Assembly (NCBI RefSeq): GCF_003970795.1
Contig: NZ_RWKW01000097.1
Location: 1 to 52,127 of the forward strand
Direction: 5' to 3'
DNA: 52,127 nucleotides
Source: Aquibium carbonis
GTDB lineage: Bacteria; Pseudomonadota; Alphaproteobacteria; Rhizobiales; Rhizobiaceae
Shown: positions 7,547-15,797 of the stretch, piece after piece
Numbering within the stretch: the stretch's first letter is position 1
How the letters are laid out: each line of letters begins with the position of its first letter
The notes under the pieces: model-generated
Told to the model about the DNA's origin: nothing
The model's database searches: none
Seen by the model: only the letters and a program-made list of their open reading frames with translations
Program-made: the position numbers and the translations under genes

Positions 7547-9568
7547 ATGCCCAGGGACGAACTCGACATCCTGCGCGACCAGCGCGCCCCGAGCCCGGAC
7601 GAGGCGGCGCGCCGGCGCGCGCTGTCGGCGGCCATGACGGCCTTCGACGAAAAAAATGCGTCCGCGCCCCAAGGATCGGCGAAGCCGCAGCGTCCCAGCA
7701 CCAGACCAACGTCGTTCTGGAGCAGGATCATGGACCGCAGATTTCTATCCACACCCGCCATCGCCAGCATCCTGGCGCTGCCCGCGGCCGGCTATGCCGC
7801 CTACATCCTGGTCAACGAGAACCCCTTCGGCCGGCAGAGCCCCTTCGTCGACAGTCGGCTCGAAGAAGGTGCGGCGCCGAAGGCGGTCACCTCTGAACCG
7901 GCCGCTGCGCCGCCGGTCGCCGAACGCGAGGACCCGTCCCGCGACATGGCCTCGGGCGGGGAGGCGACTGAAACCTTGCGGTCCTTCGATCCGGTGCCGA
8001 TGGCGGTGGCGCCGCTTGCCGAGGCTCCGGCGCGGTTGATGACGCGCCAGGCCGTCCCGGGCGACCGCACCGCGAGCCAGCCGCGGCCGTCGGCGATCCT
8101 GCCGGCGCCGGCCGATCCGATGCCGGCCATCGAGGACAACCGCGACCGCATCCAGGGCTTCGACACCAATCCCGTTCGCTCGGCGCTGGAAAACCCGGTC
8201 TCGACCTTCTCGATCGACGTCGACACCGCGTCCTATGCCTTCGTGCGGTCCTCGCTCAAGCGCGGCGTGCTGCCGCGCGCCGACACCGTGCGCGTCGAGG
8301 AAATGGTCAACTACTTCCCCTACGACTGGGCGGGTCCACAGGATGCCGCGACGCCGTTCAACACCACCGTCAGCGTCATGCCGACGCCGTGGAATGACCA
8401 TACGAAGCTGATGCACGTCGCCATCAAGGGCTTCGACATTCCGCCCGCCGCGAACCCGGCCTCCAACCTGGTCTTCCTGATCGACACGTCCGGCTCGATG
8501 AACCAGCCCGACAAGCTGCCGCTGCTGAAGAACGCCTTCCACCTCCTGGTCGACCGGCTGTCGGAAAACGACACCGTCTCCATCGTCACCTATGCCGGCA
8601 GCGCCGGCACGGTCCTGGAACCGACGAAGGGATCCGAGAAGGACAAGATCCGCGCCGCTCTCGACCGGCTCGAGGCGGGCGGCTCGACGGCCGGTGAGGC
8701 GGGCCTGCGCCAGGCCTACCGGCTCGCGGAGCAGAGCTTCGTCGAGGGTGGGGTCAACCGGGTGATGCTGGCCACCGACGGCGACTTCAATGTCGGCCAG
8801 GCGTCGGACGAAGACCTGAAGCGGCTGATCGTCTCGCGGCGCGACAGCGGCGTCTTCCTGTCGGTCTTCGGCTTCGGCCAGGGCAATTACAACGACCAGA
8901 TGATGCAGGCGATCGCCCAGAACGGCAACGGCACGGCCGCCTACATCGACACGCTCGCCGAAGCCGAAAAGACGCTGGTGCAGGAGGCGTCGTCGACGCT
9001 CTTCCCGATCGCCAAGGATGTGAAGATCCAGGTCGAGTTCAATCCGGAGACGATCTCCGAATACCGGTTGATCGGCTACGAGACCCGCGCCTTGAACCGG
9101 GAAGACTTCAACAACGACCGCGTCGATGCCGGCGACATCGGCTCTGGACATTCGGTCACCGCCATCTACGAGATCACGCCCAGGGGCAGCCCGGCGCAGG
9201 TGATCGACGATCTGCGCTATGGCGAGGCGAAGACGGACAATGCCACCGGCATCGCCCATGGCGACGAGTATGCCTTCGTGAAGATCCGCTACAAGCTGCC
9301 CGACGAGGACGTCTCGAAGCTGATCGAGACGCCGGTCACGCCGGCGGGCGAGATCGCCTCCTTCGAGGCCGCGAGCCAGGACCAGCGCTTCTCCGTCGCC
9401 GTCGCCGCCTTCGGGCAGAAGCTCCGGGGCGCCGACCAGACGGCCGGCTTCGGCTACGACAGGATCCTCGAAATCGCCACCGCCGCCCGCGGCGCCGACC
9501 CGTACGGCTATCGTGCGGAGTTCCTCCAGCTCGTGCGCCTCGCCTCGGCGCTCGACGCAAGGCGGTAG
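7547..9568 (+). CDS. Membrane-anchored von Willebrand factor A protein, YfbK-like
   Basis: A 673-residue protein. Residues 1-60 are charged and likely cytoplasmic; one transmembrane helix follows (about 66-88, APAIASILALP-like), then a low-complexity Pro/Ala linker to about 190. The YfbK N-terminal region then begins at NPVSTFSIDVDTASY, and a vWA domain has its MIDAS motif DTSGSM at 313-318 and TDGDFN downstream. The C-terminal 180 residues resemble the DUF3520 part of YfbK proteins. The vWA domain probably faces the periplasm and binds a metal-dependent partner. The upstream ECF sigma factor suggests that the cytoplasmic N-terminus works as an anti-sigma-like element, which is inference. A large terminator follows. 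Confidence 0.85.
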   Translation: MPRDELDILRDQRAPSPDEAARRRALSAAMTAFDEKNASAPQGSAKPQRPSTRPTSFWSRIMDRRFLSTPAIASILALPAAGYAAYILVNENPFGRQSPFVDSRLEEGAAPKAVTSEPAAAPPVAEREDPSRDMASGGEATETLRSFDPVPMAVAPLAEAPARLMTRQAVPGDRTASQPRPSAILPAPADPMPAIEDNRDRIQGFDTNPVRSALENPVSTFSIDVDTASYAFVRSSLKRGVLPRADTVRVEEMVNYFPYDWAGPQDAATPFNTTVSVMPTPWNDHTKLMHVAIKGFDIPPAANPASNLVFLIDTSGSMNQPDKLPLLKNAFHLLVDRLSENDTVSIVTYAGSAGTVLEPTKGSEKDKIRAALDRLEAGGSTAGEAGLRQAYRLAEQSFVEGGVNRVMLATDGDFNVGQASDEDLKRLIVSRRDSGVFLSVFGFGQGNYNDQMMQAIAQNGNGTAAYIDTLAEAEKTLVQEASSTLFPIAKDVKIQVEFNPETISEYRLIGYETRALNREDFNNDRVDAGDIGSGHSVTAIYEITPRGSPAQVIDDLRYGEAKTDNATGIAHGDEYAFVKIRYKLPDEDVSKLIETPVTPAGEIASFEAASQDQRFSVAVAAFGQKLRGADQTAGFGYDRILEIATAARGADPYGYRAEFLQLVRLASALDARR

Positions 9569-9569
9569 T

Positions 9570-9666
9570 GGCGGTCCGGACACCGTGTCGGCCGAGGCAG
9601 GGCGGGGGCGCCCGGGTGCCGAGGTCGGACACGGTGTCCACTTGCCGGTGGGCCGCCGTTTTTTTT
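9570..9666 (+). terminator. Large two-part hairpin terminator after the sigma/vWA operon
   Basis: An outer stem pairs GGCGGTCC (about 9570-9577) with GGGCCGCC (about 9650-9657, one G-U pair). An inner perfect 12-bp stem pairs GGACACCGTGTC (9578-9589) with GACACGGTGTCC (9628-9639). Eight T follow at 9659-9666. Each arm of the inner stem is itself nearly palindromic, so protein binding is also possible. Confidence 0.72.
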
Positions 9667-9806
9667 ACACCAAATCGTGTCTGTCGCGTGTTCGGCTGCG
9701 CCGTTGACGATCCGGCGTCGCGGACCCTAGCTTCCGAATGTCAGATCCCCGACCGTTGCCTAGGATCGCAGGCGATGGTCTGGGATTGCAGGTCCGATGA
9801 GGCAGG

Positions 9807-10718
9807 ATGCGGTACGCCTTTCGTGAAATCCCGTCGCAGGCCCGCATCATGCTGCCGGCGGTCCAGCAGGCACAGTCCAGCGGCGTGATCGGCGTGGAAG
9901 AGGGGTGGGACGTCGCTTTCGTCATGTGGCGCGCGCCCGTGGGTTTCGATGTCTCGGTCCCGGCCGTCGACCACGTCACGATCAGCATACTCGACGAAGG
10001 GCCGGCCTTCATGCGCATGGACGGTCCCTGGCGGGGCCGCTCGGGCGGAAAGGAGGCGGATGCGTTCCTGCTCTATCCGGGCGGCTATGACCGTCGATGG
10101 ATCGCCCCGGGAGACACGACCGGGAGGCACCATTATCTTGACCTCGGCCTCATCGCGGAAGCCGCGCGCGAACTGGGCCGGACCGACGAGCCCGACCTGC
10201 GCGAGGACCGTGTCTTCGCCCATGACGCCGAATTGCGCCTGATGCTCGACCAGTATGTGCGCCGGGGCATTGATCCGGTGTCCCGACCCTCGTCCGTGGA
10301 AATGGATCTCCGGGCTCTTCTGATCGCCATGCGCCTCGTCGGCTTTCATGCCGCCGGATCGGGGGGCATCGCTGCCCCGCGCGTCGGCGCCCTCTCGCCC
10401 CGACGCCTGCGCATGGTGGTGGATGCCGTCGAGGCGTGGATCGACGAGGAGGTGTCGCTCGACCGGCTCGCCTCCGTCGCCGGGCTCGGCAAGTATCACT
10501 TCGCAACGGCGTTCCGCCAGGCCACGGGGTTGACGCCGCATCGCTTCGTGACCCTGCGGCGCATCGACCGTGCCAAGGCCGCGCTCGCCGGGCGGGAGTC
10601 CATCACGACCATCGCGCTTGCCTGCGGCTTTGCCTCGCACCAGCATTTCACCACCGCCTTCCGGCGCGAGACGGGCACGACCCCGTCGGAATGGCGTCGC
10701 CAGTTCGCCCGGGCCTGA
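9807..10718 (+). CDS. AraC family transcriptional regulator
   Basis: A 303-residue protein. The N-terminal 190 residues form a sensing domain with no recognised ligand. The last 100 residues hold the double helix-turn-helix: VSLDRLASVAGLGKYHFATA and then SITTIALACGFASHQHFTTA, ending FRRETGTTPSEWRR, the AraC signature. It reads away from the sigma/vWA unit and converges on the minus-strand secreted-protein cluster, so its target is not obvious from context. Confidence 0.9.
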   Translation: MRYAFREIPSQARIMLPAVQQAQSSGVIGVEEGWDVAFVMWRAPVGFDVSVPAVDHVTISILDEGPAFMRMDGPWRGRSGGKEADAFLLYPGGYDRRWIAPGDTTGRHHYLDLGLIAEAARELGRTDEPDLREDRVFAHDAELRLMLDQYVRRGIDPVSRPSSVEMDLRALLIAMRLVGFHAAGSGGIAAPRVGALSPRRLRMVVDAVEAWIDEEVSLDRLASVAGLGKYHFATAFRQATGLTPHRFVTLRRIDRAKAALAGRESITTIALACGFASHQHFTTAFRRETGTTPSEWRRQFARA

Positions 10719-10723
10719 CGCTG

Positions 10724-10819
10724 TCAGAACGTGACGATCTGACGTCCCTCGTCGAGCAGGGCGCGCAGCGATGCGTGACCCTTGTCGTCGACCATGCGGC
10801 GCGAGGCCTCAGGCGCCAT
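10724..10819 (-). CDS. Possible 31-residue overlapping mini-gene or gene remnant
   Basis: The ATG (10819) overlaps the last 11 bases of the upstream minus-strand gene, and the frame runs to a TGA at 10724. The peptide includes DDKGHASLRALLDEGRQIV, which has normal protein-like codon use for this genome. It may be translationally coupled, or it may be the C-terminal stump of a lost gene. No function is recognised. Confidence 0.3.
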   Translation of the reverse strand: MAPEASRRMVDDKGHASLRALLDEGRQIVTF

Positions 10820-11258
10820 AGCGGCGGGTGAATCCCTTGAGTGACACGGACTGGTCCATCCGCATGATTCCGGCGTCCTCGATGGTCACATGTGCCTCGA
10901 GCCCACGCTTGAAGCCGACGAGCAGGCTCTGCGCCGACGGGTGATCGGGACCGATCACCACCTCGCACCTGCTCGCGTTGCCGTCGGGAAAACGGCATTC
11001 CTCGTCGGCGAAGACATGGTCGAGCGCCAGTGTCGGGGCGCGGTCGATCCGCACGGTGATGCGCGAACCGGCCACGCCGGTCAGTTCCGTGCGCAGCGTC
11101 ACGGTCGGCCCGGCGGCGCTCCGCTCGAAGGTTAAAGCGACGTGGCGCATGCCGGGCTCACCGATTTCGATCGTGACGGGATCGGCGATGGCAGGGGAAG
11201 GACCGGTGGCGACGGCGATGACGCTCATGGCGCAAACGGCAAGCTGGACGGGAAGCAT
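10809..11258 (-). CDS. Exported hypothetical protein, 149 residues
   Basis: Not recognised. The first 25 residues form a signal peptide ending PSPAIA, with cleavage likely before DPVTI. The mature part is about 124 residues of beta-rich sequence with two cysteines (EECRFPDGNASRCEV), probably a disulfide. AAGGAAA lies in front of the ATG. It is the last of three minus-strand genes (13610 to 10809) that all encode exported or membrane-attached proteins and may be functionally linked; the 72-base gap to the preceding gene allows one transcript. Confidence 0.7.
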   Translation of the reverse strand: MLPVQLAVCAMSVIAVATGPSPAIADPVTIEIGEPGMRHVALTFERSAAGPTVTLRTELTGVAGSRITVRIDRAPTLALDHVFADEECRFPDGNASRCEVVIGPDHPSAQSLLVGFKRGLEAHVTIEDAGIMRMDQSVSLKGFTRRYGA

Positions 11259-11329
11259 GGGTTTTCCTTTCGTCGAATTCTCGGAATGGGAAGGGATCCG
11301 GGCCGGGGGGAGGCCCGGATCCCGCTACC

Positions 11330-12568
11330 TCAGTTGATGCGGTAGACAACCGGGCAGTTGACGAGGAAGCCGACAGCTCTCGGCGCGCCGCCGGCAATCG
11401 ATTCGACGATCCCCTTTGCGCCGGCATTCTCGATGTCGATGGCGTTGGTCAGTTTCGTCCGCCAGCCCCTCTCGATCGCCTCCTCGGTCCAGAGAACGGG
11501 AAACAGGCGCCAGATCGGGCTGTAGTCGAGATTGATCGTCGGCACGCCGCCAAGAACGTTGAGCGGTCCATGGCCGCCATCCGAGAGCGCGGAGTTGATG
11601 CCCTGCCGGAACGGGTGCTCGCTCCCGGTCGGACCGTTGATGAAGACATAGATCCGCTCAGCCGATTCGCCGGGCGCTGCGTCTTCGAGCGCGAATGGCA
11701 TGTCGTCGAGCGCAGGGGTCAGGATGGCGCCTTCCAGCGCCGCGACGGCGGGGTCGTTCGCCTCCGTCGACAGGTAGAAGATCGGCTTGCCGAAGGTGTA
11801 GCCCAGCGTCATCTGCAAGGTCACGGTCCCGTCGCGCGGGCAGATCGCCACGACCTTGTCGTGCACCACCGCCCTGTCCACCATGCCGTCGCACATGGCG
11901 TCGAGCGTCTCTTCCGACGCGTTGAAGGCCACCATTGGCATGTTGAAAACGGCGTTCTTGCCGTTCTCGAACTGCACCAGCGGCGAGTAGTCGGCATCGC
12001 CTATCGCGCCCGGCTGCACGGCCTTGGGCGGGAAGAAGTTGGGGGCATCTCCTGGCGTGATCGAGTGGACGGGAGAAAAATCGACCGCACCCGACGCGAA
12101 CACGAAGCTGCCGTCCTTCTCGATCCGGGCGCTTCTCGTCGCCTTTCCGATCAGCCCGTAGGCGAGCTTGGCCGAATAGTTGATGCCGTGCAGGTGGGCC
12201 AGGTTCTCGTCCGTGACGTCGGTGATCACCGACCAGACGAGTTCTCCCGACTCCAGTCGTCCTTTGCGCAGCGGCAGCGTCATGGTGCCCTTCTCGAGGT
12301 CTATATGGGCGGACTTCATGAACAGCACCGGGCCGAGAAAGCTCGGGTTCACTTCTGACGGGGACGGCTGGGCGACGATGAGGTGCTCGTCGGGAAAGAT
12401 CGAGCCGGGCGCCGGGCGCGCCTCGTGCAAGGGCGCTCCCTCCGTGCCGCGCACGATCACCTCGGCCGATGATTGAGCCGCGAAGGCTGGAAGGAGCAGC
12501 AGGGCGGAGACGGCGGCGCCCCCGGCTCGGCCGACCGACCGGCCCATTCGAACAAATCTCGAAAACAT
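11330..12568 (-). CDS. Exported hypothetical protein, 412 residues
   Basis: Not recognised with certainty. A signal peptide (SALLLLPAFAAQSSAE near residues 20-36) is followed by about 375 residues without transmembrane segments, so the product is periplasmic or secreted. The ATG at 12568 is chosen because GAGAGGA lies just upstream and the signal peptide then starts at residue 1; the frame stays open for another 57 codons, but that extension reads as unstructured noise. Three cysteines are present (AMCDGMV, AICPRDG and NCPVVYRIN at the C-terminus). Phrases such as VWSVITDVTDENLAHLHGIN give no family that I can name. Confidence 0.65.
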   Translation of the reverse strand: MFSRFVRMGRSVGRAGGAAVSALLLLPAFAAQSSAEVIVRGTEGAPLHEARPAPGSIFPDEHLIVAQPSPSEVNPSFLGPVLFMKSAHIDLEKGTMTLPLRKGRLESGELVWSVITDVTDENLAHLHGINYSAKLAYGLIGKATRSARIEKDGSFVFASGAVDFSPVHSITPGDAPNFFPPKAVQPGAIGDADYSPLVQFENGKNAVFNMPMVAFNASEETLDAMCDGMVDRAVVHDKVVAICPRDGTVTLQMTLGYTFGKPIFYLSTEANDPAVAALEGAILTPALDDMPFALEDAAPGESAERIYVFINGPTGSEHPFRQGINSALSDGGHGPLNVLGGVPTINLDYSPIWRLFPVLWTEEAIERGWRTKLTNAIDIENAGAKGIVESIAGGAPRAVGFLVNCPVVYRIN

Positions 12569-12836
12569 CTGGTATCCTCTCTCGCTACGGGCCGCAGACG
12601 GGTTCCTGCGGCTGGATCGAGAGTGGCCCTTGTTCGGGGCGCGGGCTTCCACATCCTTGCGGTCGAAGCAACGTTCGATTGTAAGCGCCGAGCGCGTCGG
12701 AAGGGCGAGCATGGCCGGCTGATGACCGATCGCGGTCAAACCGGATCGATCGCGATCGGATTCCGTTTCCGCCGGTCGATCGCCCGGTGTGTACGTCCGG
12801 ACCGCTCAACCTGGGAGCTCAGCATCCAGACAGACC

Positions 12837-13610
12837 CTATGCCGGTCGCCAGACGTAGCTTCGGCAGGCGAAAAGCATGAGAAGATAGAGGCAGGCCGGC
12901 GGAGCGGCGAAGATGAGCCCGAGCGGCCACAGGTTCGCGCCGGCGAGAAAGGCGGGAACGGTGTAGAAGATCACCGGTCCCATCCCCAGCAAGGGCAGGG
13001 CGGCGGCCAGCCGCCAGAAGCCGTGCCATCTGCTCAGGGAGCGCACCTGAAGATAGAGGTATCCGGGAAAGGCGCCGAAGATCGCAAGTGCGATGAGCAG
13101 TCCGGCGACGTCGAAGCCCTCGTCGGGCTCGCTGGACATTGCCGCCTCGATGCGCCTGTTCTCCTCCGCGCGCAGTGCATCGACCCAGCCGGGTGCTGGC
13201 TGGCGTCGTCCGCCGTCCGTCCACCGGAGTCTGGCCCGTATCGACCGCGTCTCGATCGGCACGAAGCCTGCATCATAGGCCGTGACGCGGATTTCATCGA
13301 CCACGGCCGGTTTGTAGAACGCGACCCAGACGAGGGCCGAGCCGTTGCCGGCCGGATGCACGGCCGAAGCATTCATCTTCTGGCCGACGTCCACCGGGAC
13401 GCCCTCGCGGTAGGCCCGTGCCTGGAAGCGGAGGGGGACGTCGCTCCGGTAGTCGATCTCGATCCAGAGCGGCTCGTCCCGCGCCAGCGTCGCGTCGAGG
13501 AACGGCCATGTGCGGGCGTCCGAGAAAGTCACGGAAGGCGACGCCATGACGGCGTTGGTCGCCGTCATGGTCAGGAACAGGACCAGGCATGCGAAAAGAA
13601 TGCGCGGCAT
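12837..13610 (-). CDS. Exported membrane protein with C-terminal helices, hypothetical
   Basis: A 257-residue protein with a signal peptide (MPRILFACLVLFLTMTATNA) and an extracytoplasmic beta-rich domain of about 140 residues. Three hydrophobic helices follow, near residues 168-188, 202-222 and 230-250. GGAGA precedes the ATG by 6 bases. The layout suggests a periplasmic sensor or binding domain tethered in the inner membrane. It heads the minus-strand group of exported proteins; 268 bases separate it from the next gene, with a perfect 12-bp palindrome CGATCGCGATCG at 12748-12759 in between. Function unknown. Confidence 0.65.
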   Translation of the reverse strand: MPRILFACLVLFLTMTATNAVMASPSVTFSDARTWPFLDATLARDEPLWIEIDYRSDVPLRFQARAYREGVPVDVGQKMNASAVHPAGNGSALVWVAFYKPAVVDEIRVTAYDAGFVPIETRSIRARLRWTDGGRRQPAPGWVDALRAEENRRIEAAMSSEPDEGFDVAGLLIALAIFGAFPGYLYLQVRSLSRWHGFWRLAAALPLLGMGPVIFYTVPAFLAGANLWPLGLIFAAPPACLYLLMLFACRSYVWRPA

Positions 13611-13719
13611 GCGAACTCTCCGGAAACGGTGCGGAAGCTACCACGCACGTGCAAAGGCGGGCTTTGCGGGATCGTTCGAATTTGATGGATCGGCGCGAGC
13701 GCAGGGCCGCGGCGCGTCC

Positions 13720-14739
13720 TCAGCCCCGCGCGCGGCGTCGCTCGCGCCGGCCTTCGCCACCGCTGGCTGCACCGCTCTCGCTGGCGATCTTGTTGCGCAG
13801 CGGCCCGATCCGCGTCACCACGTCCTCGACCGTCGGGCGCGCGCCCTTGTGGTGGCTGTCGAGCGCCTTGCGCATGGCGGCCAGATGCGAAAACGAGGTG
13901 CCGCAGCAGCCGCCGATTATCTTCGCGCCGCCGTCCACCGCCAGCCGGACATAGTCGGCCATCAGTTCCGGCGTGCCGGAATAGTGGATCTCGGTCCCGC
14001 GGAACTCCGGGATGCCGCAATTGCCCTTGACGATGAGCGTGGCCTCGGGCCGCGCATCCGCCATGTCGAACAGCGACGACAGGATGTCGGAGGCGCCGAC
14101 GCCGCAATTGGCGCCGATGCCGACCGGAGCCTGCGAGAGACCCTCCGCCACGCCGTGGATGTCCTTTGGCGCCAGCCCCATCATCGTGCGGCCGGCGGTG
14201 TCGAAGGACGCGGTGACGGTGTAGGGAAGGCCGACACGGATGGCCGCCTCGGCGGCGGCGCGGATTTCCTCCGGCGACGACATGGTCTCGATCCAGGCGA
14301 CGTCGGCGCCGCCGGCCTTGAGCCCCTCCATCTGCTCGGCGAAGGCATCCACCGCCTCGCCATAGGTCATGGCGCCGAGCGGTTCCAGCAGTTCGCCCGT
14401 CGGGCCGACGGAGCCGGCCACGATCACGGGTCGTCCAGCGCCATCGGCCACTTCGCGGGCGATTTCGGCAGCGCGGCGGTTCAGCTCGAACACGCGGTCC
14501 TGGGCATGATGCAGCTTCAACCGGTGACGGGTGCCGCCGAAGGAGTTGGTCAGGATGATGTCGGCGCCGGCGTCGACGAAGCCCCGGTGCAGCGCGACGA
14601 TCTTTTCAGGCGCGGTCTCGTTCCACAGTTCAGGCGCGTCGCCTGACTCGAGCCCCATCGCAAACAGGTTGGTCCCCGTGGCGCCGTCGGCCAGAAGGAC
14701 GCCCTTTTCGGCAAGGAGCGCGTCGATGGGATTGGTCAT
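13720..14739 (-). CDS. bmt: Betaine-homocysteine S-methyltransferase
   Basis: A 339-residue Zn-dependent homocysteine methyltransferase. It transfers a methyl group from glycine betaine to homocysteine, giving methionine and dimethylglycine. The three zinc ligands are visible: Cys212 in GANCGVG and Cys278/Cys279 in GGCCGTS. The start LLADGATGTNLF is the family's homocysteine-binding opening. The dimethylglycine it makes is the substrate class of the dehydrogenase at 19535-22108. The basic C-terminal tail (GEGRRERRRARG) is outside the domain. A strong palindrome at 14776-14795 lies 37 bases before the ATG and probably controls it. Confidence 0.9.
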   Translation of the reverse strand: MTNPIDALLAEKGVLLADGATGTNLFAMGLESGDAPELWNETAPEKIVALHRGFVDAGADIILTNSFGGTRHRLKLHHAQDRVFELNRRAAEIAREVADGAGRPVIVAGSVGPTGELLEPLGAMTYGEAVDAFAEQMEGLKAGGADVAWIETMSSPEEIRAAAEAAIRVGLPYTVTASFDTAGRTMMGLAPKDIHGVAEGLSQAPVGIGANCGVGASDILSSLFDMADARPEATLIVKGNCGIPEFRGTEIHYSGTPELMADYVRLAVDGGAKIIGGCCGTSFSHLAAMRKALDSHHKGARPTVEDVVTRIGPLRNKIASESGAASGGEGRRERRRARG

Positions 14740-14775
14740 GGGGTGCTATCCGAACAAGGTGAATACCAGATAAGT

Positions 14776-14795
14776 ATATAAAGAAATCTTTATAT
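14776..14795 (-). promoter_or_regulatory. Palindromic operator upstream of bmt
   Basis: ATATAAAGA-AA-TCTTTATAT, a perfect 9-bp inverted repeat with a 2-base centre, stands out in the GC-rich background. It lies between the HTH regulator stop (14800) and the bmt start (14739). From memory it resembles operators of the ArsR-type S-adenosylhomocysteine sensor SahR on methionine-cycle genes of alphaproteobacteria. Binding by the neighbouring HTH regulator is the alternative. Confidence 0.65.
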
Positions 14796-14799
14796 CGCG

Positions 14800-15645
14800 T
14801 CAACGGACGCTGCGTTCCATGTCTGCCGCGTGGGACGCGGCTTCGTGAGCATTGACGACGGCGCCCCGGATCAGATTGTCGAAATGGCGTGTCAGCGCCC
14901 GGATCGCGGCGGTGGAGTTGAGCACGAGGTAGACGTCGCCCGCATAGATCGCAGCCCGGTAGGGCCCAAAGATCGTGTAGGGCAGGGAATAGCGCTGCCG
15001 CCCGTCATAGAGGTAAAGCCGCACGGCGGGATAGAGTTCGTCGAGCAGCCCGGCCATGTGGCGCAGTTGCGCGCGCCGCGCTTCGGCGGGAAAGCCGGCC
15101 CAAACGCCCATGCCGGCGGCGAAGATCTCGAGCGCATGACGCGGCATGCAGATCTCCATGTCGGTCTCGGGCCGGCGCGTGTAGTCGATCCGGTACTGCG
15201 TCTCGCCTGCCTGCACCTCGCGGCTGCGCAGCGATACGTCGGACTCGAAGTCGATCAGCGCCTCGGTGCGCAGCAGGTCGGGAATTCCCGCCGGCACGTA
15301 GCGGATCTTGGTGCCGGCCGCTTCCGAATGCCATCGCGCGAGCGGCGTTCCGTCGTAGCCGCCGGTCGCTTCCTCCATTTCGAAGGTCTCGCGCATCTCG
15401 CCCGTCAGCCCCTCGTCATGGCTCAGGCCCATGAGCCAGTCGAGCGAGACGCGGTGCTCGGCGGCGATGTTCAGCAGAGTTTCCGCGCGCGGCAGCCGGG
15501 CAGAGGCACCGGACAGCAACTGAGACAGGGCGGAACGATCGATCCCGACATTCGCGGCAAAGGACGACTGATTCTGCCCCGAACGGGCGAGCAGCACCCG
15601 AAGCCGCTCCCGAAACAGATCCGAAAGGTCACGCTTGTCGACCAT
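14800..15645 (-). CDS. XRE-family helix-turn-helix regulator with large C-terminal domain
   Basis: A 281-residue protein. Residues about 15-75 are a Cro/CI-type helix-turn-helix (QNQSSFAANVGIDRSALSQL). The following 200 residues, including RYVPAGIPDLLRTEAL, loosely resemble the DUF5753-like sensing domains seen after some XRE domains. The ATG at 15645 is preferred over an upstream TTG at 15675. It is encoded upstream of bmt on the same strand (60-base gap) and divergently from the desaturase, so it may control either. The ligand is not predictable. Confidence 0.78.
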   Translation of the reverse strand: MVDKRDLSDLFRERLRVLLARSGQNQSSFAANVGIDRSALSQLLSGASARLPRAETLLNIAAEHRVSLDWLMGLSHDEGLTGEMRETFEMEEATGGYDGTPLARWHSEAAGTKIRYVPAGIPDLLRTEALIDFESDVSLRSREVQAGETQYRIDYTRRPETDMEICMPRHALEIFAAGMGVWAGFPAEARRAQLRHMAGLLDELYPAVRLYLYDGRQRYSLPYTIFGPYRAAIYAGDVYLVLNSTAAIRALTRHFDNLIRGAVVNAHEAASHAADMERSVR

Positions 15646-15797
15646 GTCTGCCGTTCTGCTCACAAAACGCAACAACTGCGGTGCAAGTGGCGCAATGTCA
15701 ACGTATTGTGCGCAAATTCACATTGTCCGGCACCCCCGCTCCTGACAACATCCCGTCAGCATCACGCCAACGTGATTCCGGAGAAAACTTGACAGTC

